NCBI GenBank assembly: GCA_030728545.1
Contig: JANQZQ010000104.1
Location: forward strand, 5,237 to 15,544
Direction: 5' to 3'
From: Ilumatobacteraceae bacterium
Lineage (GTDB): Bacteria > Actinomycetota > Acidimicrobiia > Acidimicrobiales > Ilumatobacteraceae
DNA: 10,308 bases
Shown piece after piece: positions 1 to 7,068 of the stretch (positions are counted from its first letter, which is position 1; every line of letters begins with the position of its first letter). The notes beneath the pieces were generated by a model. That model worked only from the letters and a program-made list of their open reading frames with translations, was not told where the DNA came from and made no database searches. Position numbers and translations under genes: made by a program.

Positions 1-14
1 GTCGCGAAGCGAAG

Positions 15-110
15 TTATTTGTTGGCGCGTTGGTGGCGAGTGCGACGAAGCATCTTCTTGTGCTTCTTTTTGCGCATTCGCTTGCGGCGACGCTTGACGA
101 GTGATCCCAT
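15..110 (-). CDS. bS22-type (AURKAIP1/COX24 domain) small ribosomal protein
   Basis: This 31-residue protein begins MGSLVKRRRKRMRKKKHKK and ends in TRHQRANK, and about half its residues are Lys or Arg. It resembles the tiny actinobacterial protein annotated as AURKAIP1/COX24 domain protein or 30S protein bS22, which was found in mycobacterial 70S structures near the subunit interface. That name clashes with the unrelated E. coli Sra. I chose the ATG at 108-110 because the family starts with MGS and has this length. The reading frame stays open upstream to 257, but an extension would run across the tRNA gene on the opposite strand and lacks any family similarity. The stop is TAA at 15-17. The gene is divergent from tRNA-Gln. 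No Shine-Dalgarno motif is visible. Confidence in the family is high; its precise role here is inferred from mycobacteria. Confidence 0.88.
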   Translation of the reverse strand: MGSLVKRRRKRMRKKKHKKMLRRTRHQRANK

Positions 111-160
111 GCGAGGCAAGACGCTACCCTGAAATAAGGCGCATCTGCGCTTGGAGTCTT
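111..160. promoter_or_regulatory. Divergent spacer between bS22 gene and tRNA-Gln
   Basis: This 50-base spacer must hold the promoters of two divergent transcription units. On the plus strand TACCCT at 125-130 fits a TANNNT -10 element and would start transcription about 24 bases before the tRNA. On the minus strand TAGCGT (complement of 121-126) lies 10 bases before the bS22 ATG. The two candidates overlap, so the promoters could compete. No convincing -35 is present at normal spacing: TTGACG at 94-99 lies 25 bases from TACCCT, which is too far. The inverted repeat GCGCATCTGCGC at 139-150 lies in the would-be tRNA leader. All of this is motif reading only. Confidence 0.25.
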
Positions 161-234
161 TCCGGGGTCGTTCAATGGCAGGACAGCGGGTTTTGGTCCC
201 GCTTATAGGGGTTCGAATCCTCTCCCCGGAACCA
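161..234 (+). tRNA. tRNA-Gln (anticodon UUG)
   Basis: A complete cloverleaf can be drawn. The acceptor stem TCCGGGG (161-167) pairs perfectly with CCCCGGA (224-230). The anticodon stem is GCGGG (186-190) with CCCGC (198-202), enclosing the loop TTTTGGT, so the anticodon TTG at 193-195 reads CAA and, by wobble, CAG. The T stem AGGGG (207-211) pairs with CCTCT (219-223) with one G-U pair around the loop TTCGAAT. The discriminator is A231, and the CCA tail is encoded in the DNA (232-234). It lies upstream of prs on the same strand, but prs probably has its own promoter at about 297-302. Confidence 0.97.
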
Positions 235-239
235 GCCGA

Positions 240-254
240 GTCGCGTCTAGCGAC
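240..254 (+). other. Small hairpin just 3' of tRNA-Gln
   Basis: GTCGC (240-244) and GCGAC (250-254) form a perfect 5-bp stem with a 5-base loop, starting 6 bases after the encoded CCA. It could stop transcription weakly or mark the 3' trailer for processing. There is no T-tract after it, so it does not qualify as a standard intrinsic terminator. The rest of the spacer to prs shows no other clear structure. Confidence 0.25.
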
Positions 255-296
255 CACCTAAAACGTGTCAAATGGGGCGCCAAGTGCCTTGCGTTC

Positions 297-302
297 TATG
301 AT
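297..302 (+). promoter_or_regulatory. Candidate -10 element of prs (leaderless)
   Basis: TATGAT differs from TATAAT at one position and is followed by 8 bases before the GTG at 311. Transcription would be expected to start at about 309-311, so the mRNA would begin at or next to the GTG. No Shine-Dalgarno motif precedes either possible start. No good -35 is seen at 16-18 bases upstream; GTGTCA at 265-270 is too far away. Leaderless mRNAs with this geometry are well known in Actinobacteria; that it is used here is inference. Confidence 0.5.
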
Positions 303-310
303 TGCCCGTA

Positions 311-1315
311 GTGAACAAATCGATCGACAAAGTCACCACCAAGCGGATGGTGCTCTACAGCGGTCGTGCCCACCCGGCGCTAGCGCGCGAAGTTGCCGGC
401 CACCTCAATATCTCGCTCGGTGAAGCCGACGTGGTGGAGTTCGCCAATGGCGAGATTCGCCCGCGCTTCGGCGAAAGCATTCGCGGTGGCGACGTGTTCA
501 TCATGCAATCGCACTTCGGCCACAACGGCCACAGCATCAATGACGCAATTATGGAACAGCTCATCATGATTGATGCTGCGTATCGCGCGTCGGCAAAACG
601 TGTTACCGCAGTGTGCCCGTTTTACGGATACGCCCGACAAGACCGCAAAGCCGCGGGTCGCGAACCGATCACTGCACGCGTCGTGGCCGACATGTTCAAA
701 GCAGCGGGCTCAAAGCGAATGGTGTCGGTGGATTTACACAGCGGGCAAATTCAGGGCTTCTTTGATGGCCCCGTCGACCACCTCACCGCCATGCCTGTAC
801 TCGAAAAGTACCTGCGCGAAAATGCGCGCGAAGGCGTGGTGATTGTCTCGCCCGACACTGGTCGCGTAAAAGTTGCAGAACGATTCGCCCAGCACTTGGC
901 CGACATGAGCGCCGACGTCGCATTTGTCTATAAACGCCGCGAGAAAAATTCGGTCAATGTGTCGAGCGCCAAAGAAGTCATCGGCGATGTCGAGGGTCGT
1001 TTGTGCGTGCTCACCGACGACATGATCGACACTGCTGGCACCATCACTTCGGCTGCCGACTTGCTGTTGGCCCGCGGCGCCAAAGAAGTGTGGGCAATGG
1101 CCACCCACGGCGTGTTGTCTGACCCAGCGATCGACCGCCTGAAAAAGTCGTCGATTAGCCGCGTGGTGCTCACCAACACCATCCCGTTGGCCGAGGAAAA
1201 ACGCATCGACCGCATCGAGGTGCTGTCGGTTGCCAAGATCATTGCCGACGCGTTGGCAGCCGTGTTCGAAGAAACCAGCGTGAGCGAGCTCTTCGGTGGC
1301 GAAAACCTCGCCTGA
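311..1315 (+). CDS. prs: Ribose-phosphate pyrophosphokinase (PRPP synthetase)
   Basis: This enzyme makes PRPP from ribose 5-phosphate and ATP, feeding purine, pyrimidine, histidine, tryptophan and NAD synthesis in the cytoplasm. With the GTG start it has 334 residues, close to the usual 310-330. Landmarks are SGRAHP near residue 17, GYARQDRK, the catalytic-region DLHSGQIQGFF starting at Asp141 with His143, the flexible loop KRREKN, SPDTGRVKVAERF, and the PRPP-binding loop DDMIDTAGT at 236-244. These are the class I Prs signatures in their actinobacterial form. I prefer GTG 311 over TTG 302, which would add three residues, because a -10-like TATGAT overlaps the TTG and ends 8 bases before the GTG. 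It heads the run prs-rplY-pth. In many actinobacteria glmU lies directly upstream; here a tRNA gene takes that place. Confidence 0.96.
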   Translation: MNKSIDKVTTKRMVLYSGRAHPALAREVAGHLNISLGEADVVEFANGEIRPRFGESIRGGDVFIMQSHFGHNGHSINDAIMEQLIMIDAAYRASAKRVTAVCPFYGYARQDRKAAGREPITARVVADMFKAAGSKRMVSVDLHSGQIQGFFDGPVDHLTAMPVLEKYLRENAREGVVIVSPDTGRVKVAERFAQHLADMSADVAFVYKRREKNSVNVSSAKEVIGDVEGRLCVLTDDMIDTAGTITSAADLLLARGAKEVWAMATHGVLSDPAIDRLKKSSISRVVLTNTIPLAEEKRIDRIEVLSVAKIIADALAAVFEETSVSELFGGENLA

Positions 1316-1336
1316 TTGGCCCCGAATTTGCGCCCT

Positions 1337-1342
1337 TAGACT
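1337..1342 (+). promoter_or_regulatory. Candidate -10 element of rplY (leaderless)
   Basis: TAGACT fits TANNNT and is followed by exactly 6 bases before the ATG at 1349, so a transcript starting at the usual distance would begin with the start codon. TTGGCC at 1316-1321 matches four of six -35 bases but the spacer is only 15. There is no Shine-Dalgarno motif in the 33-base gap after prs, which supports a leaderless start or reinitiation from prs. Confidence 0.4.
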
Positions 1343-1348
1343 GACCAA

Positions 1349-2059
1349 ATGCCAACAGCACTAAAAACCAGCCTCGGGCGTGCGCTCGGTAGCGCTGCTG
1401 CCCGCCGCTTGCTCACCCAAGATCAGATTCCTGCTGTCGTCTATGGGCACGGCATGACACCCACACCCGTCACCGTTGACCGCAAAGCGTTGCGCGTTGC
1501 ATTGTCGGGCCCCGCTGGCCTCAACACCGTGTTGGATCTGCAAGTTGGCAACGACACCTACCCGGCCATCGTCAAAGAAGTGCAGCGCGACCCAGTGAAG
1601 CGCATCGTGCGTCACGTCGACTTCTTGCAAATCAGCCTCACCGAGCTCATCACGGTGCAGGTGCCACTGCACATCAAAGGAACCGCCAAGGCCGTTCTCG
1701 CCGAAGGTGGTCTCGTTGATCCAGTCGTTAACTCTGTCGAAGTGCGCGCCACTGCGGCAAACATTCCGAACGACATCATCGTCGACATCACCAACCTCAC
1801 CATGGACACCGTGGTGCGTCTTGGCGACCTGCAAATGCCCGAAGGTGTCTCCATTGTCGGTGACCCCGAATTCGTGGTTGTCACCGTGGTCACCACCAAG
1901 ATTGAAGAAGTTGCCGTTGTGGCAGCACCCGTCGAAGGCGAAGCCGGTGCCGAGGGTGCCGAGGGTGCCACACCCGCTGCCGAAGGCGATGCCGAAGGCG
2001 ATGCTGGCAAGCCGGCTGCAGGTGGCAAACCTGCCGCGGGCGGCAAGCCAACCAAGTAA
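1349..2059 (+). CDS. rplY: 50S ribosomal protein L25, long form (CTC/TL5 family)
   Basis: This 236-residue protein is the long, two-domain form of bL25 that binds 5S rRNA in the central protuberance. Residues about 1-95 form the L25 5S-binding domain, with IPAVVYGHG and the conserved stretch VQRDPVKRIVRHVDFLQIS. Residues about 96-185 form the TL5/CTC beta domain, with VQVPLHIKGTAKAV and EGGLVD. After about residue 190 the chain becomes a low-complexity Ala/Gly/Glu tail ending in Lys and Pro repeats, a common variable feature of actinobacterial L25. It lies between prs and pth, the same order as prs-ctc-pth in Bacillus. In Bacillus, ctc is a stress gene; nothing in this sequence shows sigma-B control. 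The ATG start gives the right N-terminal length for the family. Confidence 0.96.
   Translation: MPTALKTSLGRALGSAAARRLLTQDQIPAVVYGHGMTPTPVTVDRKALRVALSGPAGLNTVLDLQVGNDTYPAIVKEVQRDPVKRIVRHVDFLQISLTELITVQVPLHIKGTAKAVLAEGGLVDPVVNSVEVRATAANIPNDIIVDITNLTMDTVVRLGDLQMPEGVSIVGDPEFVVVTVVTTKIEEVAVVAAPVEGEAGAEGAEGATPAAEGDAEGDAGKPAAGGKPAAGGKPTK
1949..2002 (+). repeat. Short tandem repeats encoding the L25 acidic tail
   Basis: GCCGAGGGT is repeated at 1949-1957 and 1958-1966, and GCCGAAGGCGAT is repeated at 1979-1990 and 1991-2002. They encode EGAEGA and AEGDAEGD. Downstream, the protein repeats PAAGGK twice before its end, with more diverged DNA. Unit lengths are multiples of three, so slippage would change tail length without breaking the frame. 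Confidence 0.85.
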
Positions 2060-2065
2060 ATCGCG

Positions 2066-2079
2066 ATGCGGTAATCCGC
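2066..2079 (+). promoter_or_regulatory. Two-codon mini-ORF and hairpin before pth
   Basis: ATG CGG TAA at 2066-2074 is a start-Arg-stop unit 6 bases before the pth ATG and 6 bases after the rplY stop. GCGG (2068-2071) and CCGC (2076-2079) can pair around a TAAT loop that contains the mini-ORF stop. The sequence CGCGATG occurs twice, at 2062-2068 and 2077-2083, the second copy spanning the real start codon. No Shine-Dalgarno motif precedes either ATG. It may be chance; if translated, it could modulate initiation at pth. Confidence 0.2.
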
Positions 2080-2080
2080 G

Positions 2081-2698
2081 ATGGCGCTATTTGGTCGCTC
2101 GTCGCGATCTGAGCGACGCGGAACCCCGTTCTCTGCACTCGTCGTTGGTGTCGGCAACCCGGGCCGCGAATACGAACGCAGTCGTCACAATGTGGGCTTT
2201 GAAGTCATCGACGAGTTGGCGCGTCGTGCCTCGACCACACTCAAAGCGTCGCGCGACAAAGCGCTCTTAGCCGAAGTGCACTCTGACTTCTTGCATTATT
2301 TGTTGAGCAAGCCAATGACATTCGTGAACAACTCGGGCCAAGCAGTTGGCCCACTGGCCCGGCGCTTCGGCATCGACGAAGTCGCACGCATCGTCATTGT
2401 GCACGACGAACTCGATCTGGCGCCTGGTGTTGTGCGCGTCAAGGTTGGTGGTGGGTTGGCTGGTCACAACGGCCTGCGGTCGATCACGCAACATCTGAAA
2501 TCGCAGGATTTCGTACGTGTTCGTATCGGCGTGGGCAAGCCGCCCAGCAAAGAACACGGCGGTGATCACGTGCTCGGCAAAATTCCGACTGCAGAACGCC
2601 AACTGCTCGATATCGCCGTGCAGCGCGCTGCTGACGCCACCGAACTGATCTTGCGACATGGTGCCGACGCGGCCATGCAACAGATCAATGCCGACTGA
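2081..2698 (+). CDS. pth: Peptidyl-tRNA hydrolase
   Basis: This 205-residue bacterial Pth cleaves the ester bond of peptidyl-tRNA dropped from ribosomes, recycling tRNA in the cytoplasm. All known active-site positions are present: Asn26 in VGVGNPG, catalytic His36 in SRHNVGF, Asn83 in TFVNNSG, Asp109 in HDELDLAPG, and Asn130 in GHNGLRS, corresponding to E. coli Asn10, His20, Asn68, Asp93 and Asn114. The position of E. coli Met67 is Val82. Compared with E. coli there are about 16 extra N-terminal residues, rich in Arg and Ser. The ATG at 2081 is the only sensible start before VVGVGNPG. It sits 21 bases after rplY and 12 before mfd, so it is very likely co-transcribed with both. No Shine-Dalgarno motif is seen. 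Confidence 0.97.
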   Translation: MALFGRSSRSERRGTPFSALVVGVGNPGREYERSRHNVGFEVIDELARRASTTLKASRDKALLAEVHSDFLHYLLSKPMTFVNNSGQAVGPLARRFGIDEVARIVIVHDELDLAPGVVRVKVGGGLAGHNGLRSITQHLKSQDFVRVRIGVGKPPSKEHGGDHVLGKIPTAERQLLDIAVQRAADATELILRHGADAAMQQINAD

Positions 2699-2710
2699 AC
2701 GGCACCGCAC

Positions 2711-5700
2711 ATGATTGCTGCAGACAACGTGTCGCTGGCCGTGCTCGCCGAACTTGCTGCCAGCCACGGCCGCACATTGGGCATCGGGGTTCCTGCGGGT
2801 GCCGTGGTGGGGTGGGCCGAGAACGCTCGCCCACTGCTGCTGAGCGCACTGGCCCGCACACGCCCGCGCAACATTTTGGTGGTGGCGGTGCCAACCGATT
2901 CGCAGGCCCGTGTGTTGTATGACGATTTGCGCGCCTACAGCGACGCCGCGGTGGCGTATTTTCCGGCGTGGGAAACCTTGCCGTTCGAGCGGGTGAGCCC
3001 TGGCATCGAAACGATGGGCGAACGAATGCGCTTGGTGTCGCAGTTGCGCAGCGCAACGGCGCCGCAAATGATCATCGCGCCGATTCGCGCCTTATTGCAG
3101 CGACTCAGCCCGGCTGCATTGACGTTCGAGCCAATCGTGATTCGTCGCGGGGCAACGCTTGATCTTGATGCCATCGCCGCGACCCTCGTGGAATGGGGAT
3201 ACGCGCGCGAGCAACTCACCGAACATCGTGGCGAGTTCGCCCAACGCGGCGCGATCTTCGACGTGTTTGACGCCACCGCCGATGCACCAGTGCGAGTTGA
3301 GTTGTGGGGTGACGAAGTCGAACGGCTGAGCACTTTTTCGGTAACCGATCAGCGCAGCACCGGCGAACTCGACGAAGTGGTGTTGTATCCGGCTCGTGAA
3401 TTGTTGATTGATGACAACATCGCGGCTCGCGCCGAGCAGTTGAGCACCACCGAGCCGTGGGGTCGCGAACAGTGGGAGCGCATCGCGCAACGCAGCGGCT
3501 TTGAAGGAATGGAAAACTGGCTGGCCTGGCTTGTCGACGATTCAACGACATTGCTCGATGTGTTGCCAGCCCATGCCGGGCTCGTGGTGTGCGACCCTGC
3601 ATACCTGCGCTCGCGGGCGCGCGAGTTGCACAAAGAAGAGCGCGCCGTGGCCGAAGCACTGGCCTCAACCTGGTCGTTTGCCATCGACGAAGACATGCCG
3701 CGACTGCACGTGGATGTTGACACGCTGTTGGAGCGCACCACTACTGAATTGGTGTTGTCGATTACTTCACCTGGCTTGGGCGAACCAACTGATGGTGCCA
3801 TCAATGTGGCCGTGAGCCGCTGGGGTTCGCCAGCCAACACCACCGAACGACTGGCCGAACGACTACGAGAACTACTGCAGATCAATTTTCAGATCGTGCT
3901 CGCCTATGACAGCAACGAGTCGGCCACTCGTGTTCGACACGAACTCGCATCGTATGGAATCCCCGTCGTATACGCCGCCCCTGGCGCAATACCCGAGTCG
4001 TCGTTTTCGCGCAATGTGGTCACGGTCGTGGTGCAGCAGTTGCATGAGGGCTTCGTGTTGCCAACGGTTTCGATCATGGTGGCCACCGAAGCCGAAATTT
4101 CTGGTCGTCGCCTCACGCGTCGTCGTCGCACACGCCGCCGTGGGGCCGCCACGATGTTCGAAGATCTCAAGGCTGGTGATCATGTGGTGCACGACGTGCA
4201 CGGCATTGGCGTGTTCGAAGGCATGGCGCGGCGCAAACTCGACGGGGTCGAACGCGATTTCTTACATCTGCGATACGCCGACGGCAGCTTGTTTGTGCTC
4301 AGCGATCAAATCGACTTCGTGCGGCAATACGTGGGCGGCGACGCGCCACCGCTCAACAAGATGGGTGGCGCAGATTTTGCGCGCATCAAACAGCGGGTGC
4401 GCAACGACCTGCGAGTGATCGCCCAAGAACTCGTGGTGCTGTACCAGCGCCGACTGCACACGCCTGGGCACGCGTTTAGCCCCGACACACCGTGGCAAAC
4501 GGAAATGGAAGCTGCGTTTCCATTCGTTGAAACCCCCGATCAATTTGAAGCAATCATCGCTGTGAAGCAAGACATGGAAAGTGCCAGCCCGATGGATCGT
4601 CTCGTATGTGGCGATGTGGGCTTCGGCAAAACCGAAGTGGCGATTCGCGCCGCTTTCAAAGCCGTGCAAGATGGCAAACAAACTGCGGTGCTCGTGCCAA
4701 CCACGCTGTTGGCATCGCAACACATGGCCACGTTTAGTGAACGCTTCAAGCCCTACCCGATGAAGGTAGAAATGCTTTCACGTTTCGTCAGCCCCAGCAA
4801 GGCCAAGCGCGTGATTGCGGGCCTTGCCACGGGCGAAGTCGACGTGGTGATCGGCACGCATCGCTTGTTGCAAGAAAACATTCGTTTCAAAAACCTGGGC
4901 CTGCTCGTGGTCGACGAAGAACAACGCTTTGGTGTGCAACACAAAGAGTCGATGAAGATGATGCGCACCAACGTTGACGTGCTCACCATGTCGGCAACGC
5001 CGATACCGCGCACGTTGGAGATGAGTCTGGTTGGCATTCGCGACATGTCGCTGCTGAACACGCCACCGGCCGACCGACAACCGATACGCACTTACGTGAC
5101 TGCGTACGACAATCGAGTGGCAGCCGAGGCCATTCGACGAGAGTTGCTGCGTGAAGGTCAAGTGTTTTGGGTGCACAATCGTGTTGACACGATCGAAGAA
5201 CGCGCGGAAGATTTGCGGCGATTGGTGCCCGAGGCGCGCATCACGTTTGCCCACGGCCAAATGGACGAAGCAGTGCTCGAGCGCACCGTTATGGATTTCT
5301 GGGATGGCAAGTTTGACGTGTTGGTCTGCACCACCATCATCGAAAGTGGCATCGACATGCCGGCGGTCAACACGCTGGTGGTCGAAGACGCACAGCGGCT
5401 CGGGCTCGGGCAGTTACACCAGCTGCGCGGTCGTGTCGGGCGCGCCGGGCAACAGGCGTATGCATTTTTGTTTCATCCTCGCGACCAGGTGCTGACCGAG
5501 ATTGCCTACGAACGCCTCAAGACCATCGGCGAGTCGACTGATCTTGGAAGTGGCTACAAAATCGCGCGCCGCGACTTAGAACTGCGTGGTGCTGGCAGTT
5601 TGCTGGGCGAACAACAAAGTGGCCGCATCACCGCGGTTGGCTACGACTTGTATTGCCAGATGGTGAGCGAGTCAGTGGCCGAAATGAAGGGCGAGCCGAT

Positions 5701-6160
5701 CACTACCCCGTTGGAACTCAAGATCGACACGTTGGTCGATGCGTATCTGCCGCACGACTATGTCGACTCCGAAGAATTGCGTCTGGACGCCTATCGAAAG
5801 TTGGCGATGGTGTTTGACGACGATGCACTGGCCACCTTGCGCGAAGAATGGGCCGACCGATTCGGCCCACTACCCAGCCAGGCAACTGCATTGTTACGTA
5901 TCGGCACTTTGCGGGTGGCGTGTCATCGAGCCGCACTCTCGCGTGTGGTGGTGCAAGATGCCTCGGTGCGACTGTTTCCGGTGCGTCTCAACAGGGAAGG
6001 CGAACTTCGTGTTGACAGCGTGACGTCAAAAAACACCTACGACCGTGACGCCCTAACCCTGCGGATTGATGTGCCCAAGGGCGAAGGTGCAGTCGAGTTT
6101 TTGCTGCGGGCGTTGCCACAAATCTTTCCGGCTGGTCATGCGCCAGCGACTGACAACTAG
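2711..6160 (+). CDS. mfd: Transcription-repair coupling factor Mfd
   Basis: This 1149-residue translocase removes RNA polymerase stalled at DNA damage and recruits UvrA. The N-terminal UvrB-like part (about 1-340) lacks a Walker A motif, as expected, and contains the UvrA-binding segment HRGEFAQRGAIFDVF at 172-186. A D3 region and an Arg-rich linker (about 465-478) precede the RNA-polymerase-interacting domain at about 484-550, starting DLKAGDHVVHDVHGIG. The RecG-like motor has Walker A GDVGFGKT at 634-641, DEEQ at 735-738, SATPIPRTLEM, and GRVGR at 907-911. The TRG element follows, from YERLKTIGE to RDLELRGAGSLLGEQQSG (about 933-971). The C-terminal D7 domain (about 1000-1149) begins near LRLDAYRKLA. 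Length equals that of E. coli Mfd. No SD precedes the ATG, 12 bases after pth, and the pth-mfd pairing is conserved widely. Confidence 0.98.
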   Translation: MIAADNVSLAVLAELAASHGRTLGIGVPAGAVVGWAENARPLLLSALARTRPRNILVVAVPTDSQARVLYDDLRAYSDAAVAYFPAWETLPFERVSPGIETMGERMRLVSQLRSATAPQMIIAPIRALLQRLSPAALTFEPIVIRRGATLDLDAIAATLVEWGYAREQLTEHRGEFAQRGAIFDVFDATADAPVRVELWGDEVERLSTFSVTDQRSTGELDEVVLYPARELLIDDNIAARAEQLSTTEPWGREQWERIAQRSGFEGMENWLAWLVDDSTTLLDVLPAHAGLVVCDPAYLRSRARELHKEERAVAEALASTWSFAIDEDMPRLHVDVDTLLERTTTELVLSITSPGLGEPTDGAINVAVSRWGSPANTTERLAERLRELLQINFQIVLAYDSNESATRVRHELASYGIPVVYAAPGAIPESSFSRNVVTVVVQQLHEGFVLPTVSIMVATEAEISGRRLTRRRRTRRRGAATMFEDLKAGDHVVHDVHGIGVFEGMARRKLDGVERDFLHLRYADGSLFVLSDQIDFVRQYVGGDAPPLNKMGGADFARIKQRVRNDLRVIAQELVVLYQRRLHTPGHAFSPDTPWQTEMEAAFPFVETPDQFEAIIAVKQDMESASPMDRLVCGDVGFGKTEVAIRAAFKAVQDGKQTAVLVPTTLLASQHMATFSERFKPYPMKVEMLSRFVSPSKAKRVIAGLATGEVDVVIGTHRLLQENIRFKNLGLLVVDEEQRFGVQHKESMKMMRTNVDVLTMSATPIPRTLEMSLVGIRDMSLLNTPPADRQPIRTYVTAYDNRVAAEAIRRELLREGQVFWVHNRVDTIEERAEDLRRLVPEARITFAHGQMDEAVLERTVMDFWDGKFDVLVCTTIIESGIDMPAVNTLVVEDAQRLGLGQLHQLRGRVGRAGQQAYAFLFHPRDQVLTEIAYERLKTIGESTDLGSGYKIARRDLELRGAGSLLGEQQSGRITAVGYDLYCQMVSESVAEMKGEPITTPLELKIDTLVDAYLPHDYVDSEELRLDAYRKLAMVFDDDALATLREEWADRFGPLPSQATALLRIGTLRVACHRAALSRVVVQDASVRLFPVRLNREGELRVDSVTSKNTYDRDALTLRIDVPKGEGAVEFLLRALPQIFPAGHAPATDN

Positions 6161-6163
6161 GGT
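6158..6163 (+). promoter_or_regulatory. Candidate -10 element inside the mfd stop codon
   Basis: TAGGGT, whose first three bases are the mfd stop codon, fits TANNNT and lies 6 bases before the GTG at 6170, the same spacing as at rplY. TGGTCA at 6133-6138 matches four of six -35 bases but with a 19-base spacer. The same stretch also offers AGGG at 6159-6162 as a weak Shine-Dalgarno site 7 bases from the GTG, so it may serve ribosome binding rather than transcription. Confidence 0.3.
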
Positions 6164-6169
6164 AAAACG

Positions 6170-7063
6170 GTGCCTCGTCGTCTGATTGCCACTCTTTTGC
6201 TCGTCGGTGTGCTCGCTTCGTGTGGCACCACCCAAGACGCCGCCACCATCAACGGCGTAGGTATTCGCACCGCCGACTTAGACCAAACCGTCGCCGACTT
6301 CGTGACGGTTGGCGAAGCACAACTCACCAACGGTGTTGCCGATGGCGAAACGGTGCGCGGGCTACTGACTTCGTTGATTCGTTCCCAAGCAGGCGTGCAA
6401 GTCATTGCCACAGCTGGTGAATCGGTCACCGATGATGATCGCGCAGCGGTGCTGGCCCAAGTTGAAGAGCAAAACCTCGAGGGTTTTCCGCAAACCTTGC
6501 TTGATCTCATCGTCGAACTCAATGCCGCCACAGCGGTGCTGGGTCGCATCAAGGCTCCGAGCGCCGACGTGATCGCCGAGCAATACGCCACTAACCCCAA
6601 GTCGTTGGGCATGTTGTGTGTGCGTCACTTGGTGGTCGACGATGAAGCACTGGCCAAAACTGCGTATGCCGAACTCAGTTCGACCCCATCCGACGACGAG
6701 TTCGCCGCTGTCGCTGGCAAGTATTCCACCGAGCCCAATGCCAAAGAGTCGGGTGGTGCGCTCACTGGGCAAACTGGCGACTGCATCAGCATCAACGAAT
6801 GGCAAGCCGGTTTCGACCCTGACTTCGTCGCAGGTGCGCTTGGGGCTCGCACGGGTGTGCCAACCAAGCCAGTGCAATCGTCGTTTGGCTGGCATGTGAT
6901 TTTTATTCGACCGTTCACCGCAGTTGCCGAAAGCGTTACTGCAAATCTCACATCTGCGCCTGGTGAATATTTGTTGTTGGGCGCACTTGCCGACGCCGAC
7001 ATCACCGTTGCCTCTCGCTACGGGCGTTGGGATCCGCTCGCAGGCAGCGTCGTCGCTCCGTAA
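6170..7063 (+). CDS. Exported lipoprotein, PpiC/parvulin-type peptidylprolyl isomerase
   Basis: This 297-residue protein starts with a lipoprotein signal: Arg3-Arg4, a hydrophobic stretch, and the lipobox Leu15-Ala16-Ser17-Cys18, so mature protein should be lipid-anchored at Cys18 on the outer face of the membrane. Residues about 25-130 resemble the SurA/PrsA N-terminal chaperone region (INGVGIRTADLDQTV). Residues about 145-250 show a rotamase domain: CVRHLVV, YSTEPNAKESGGALTG, and the closing PVQSSFGWHVIFIRPF. It probably helps secreted proteins fold, as PrsA does. Cys150 and Cys205 both lie in the isomerase domain and could form a disulfide. The GTG start directly precedes the n-region. It lies 9 bases after mfd and 5 before the MazG gene. 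Mycobacteria also carry a lipoprotein gene (lpqU) in this neighbourhood, but I do not claim homology. Confidence 0.87.
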   Translation: MPRRLIATLLLVGVLASCGTTQDAATINGVGIRTADLDQTVADFVTVGEAQLTNGVADGETVRGLLTSLIRSQAGVQVIATAGESVTDDDRAAVLAQVEEQNLEGFPQTLLDLIVELNAATAVLGRIKAPSADVIAEQYATNPKSLGMLCVRHLVVDDEALAKTAYAELSSTPSDDEFAAVAGKYSTEPNAKESGGALTGQTGDCISINEWQAGFDPDFVAGALGARTGVPTKPVQSSFGWHVIFIRPFTAVAESVTANLTSAPGEYLLLGALADADITVASRYGRWDPLAGSVVAP

Positions 7064-7068
7064 TTTTC

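Noticed and set aside
94..130. TTGACG at 94-99 as -35 for TACCCT at 125-130
   Set aside because: The 25-base spacer is too long, and TTGACG lies inside the bS22 coding region.
240..254. Intrinsic terminator after tRNA-Gln
   Set aside because: The 5-bp stem is not followed by a T-rich run, so I list it only as a small hairpin.
111..257. N-terminal extension of the bS22 reading frame to 80 residues on the minus strand
   Set aside because: The extension crosses the tRNA-Gln gene in antisense, and the family is only about 30 residues long, starting MGS.
298..420. ATG at 298 opening a roughly 40-codon frame over the start of prs
   Set aside because: It is out of frame with prs, has no recognisable product, and its ATG lies inside the likely -10 element TATGAT.
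2267..3067. 266-residue open frame on the minus strand across pth and mfd
   Set aside because: It is antisense to two genes with complete catalytic motifs, and its His/Arg/Gln-rich composition is typical of a shadow frame in this codon usage.
4103..4143. Arg-rich repeat in Mfd as an inserted nucleic-acid-binding module
   Set aside because: A basic linker before the RNA-polymerase-interacting domain is common in Mfd, and the total length matches the family.
7027..7068. TTG start adding 14 residues to MazG
   Set aside because: It overlaps the end of the foldase gene, the added Arg-rich segment is not part of the TP-methylase fold, and the GTG at 7069 sits just before the first beta strand.
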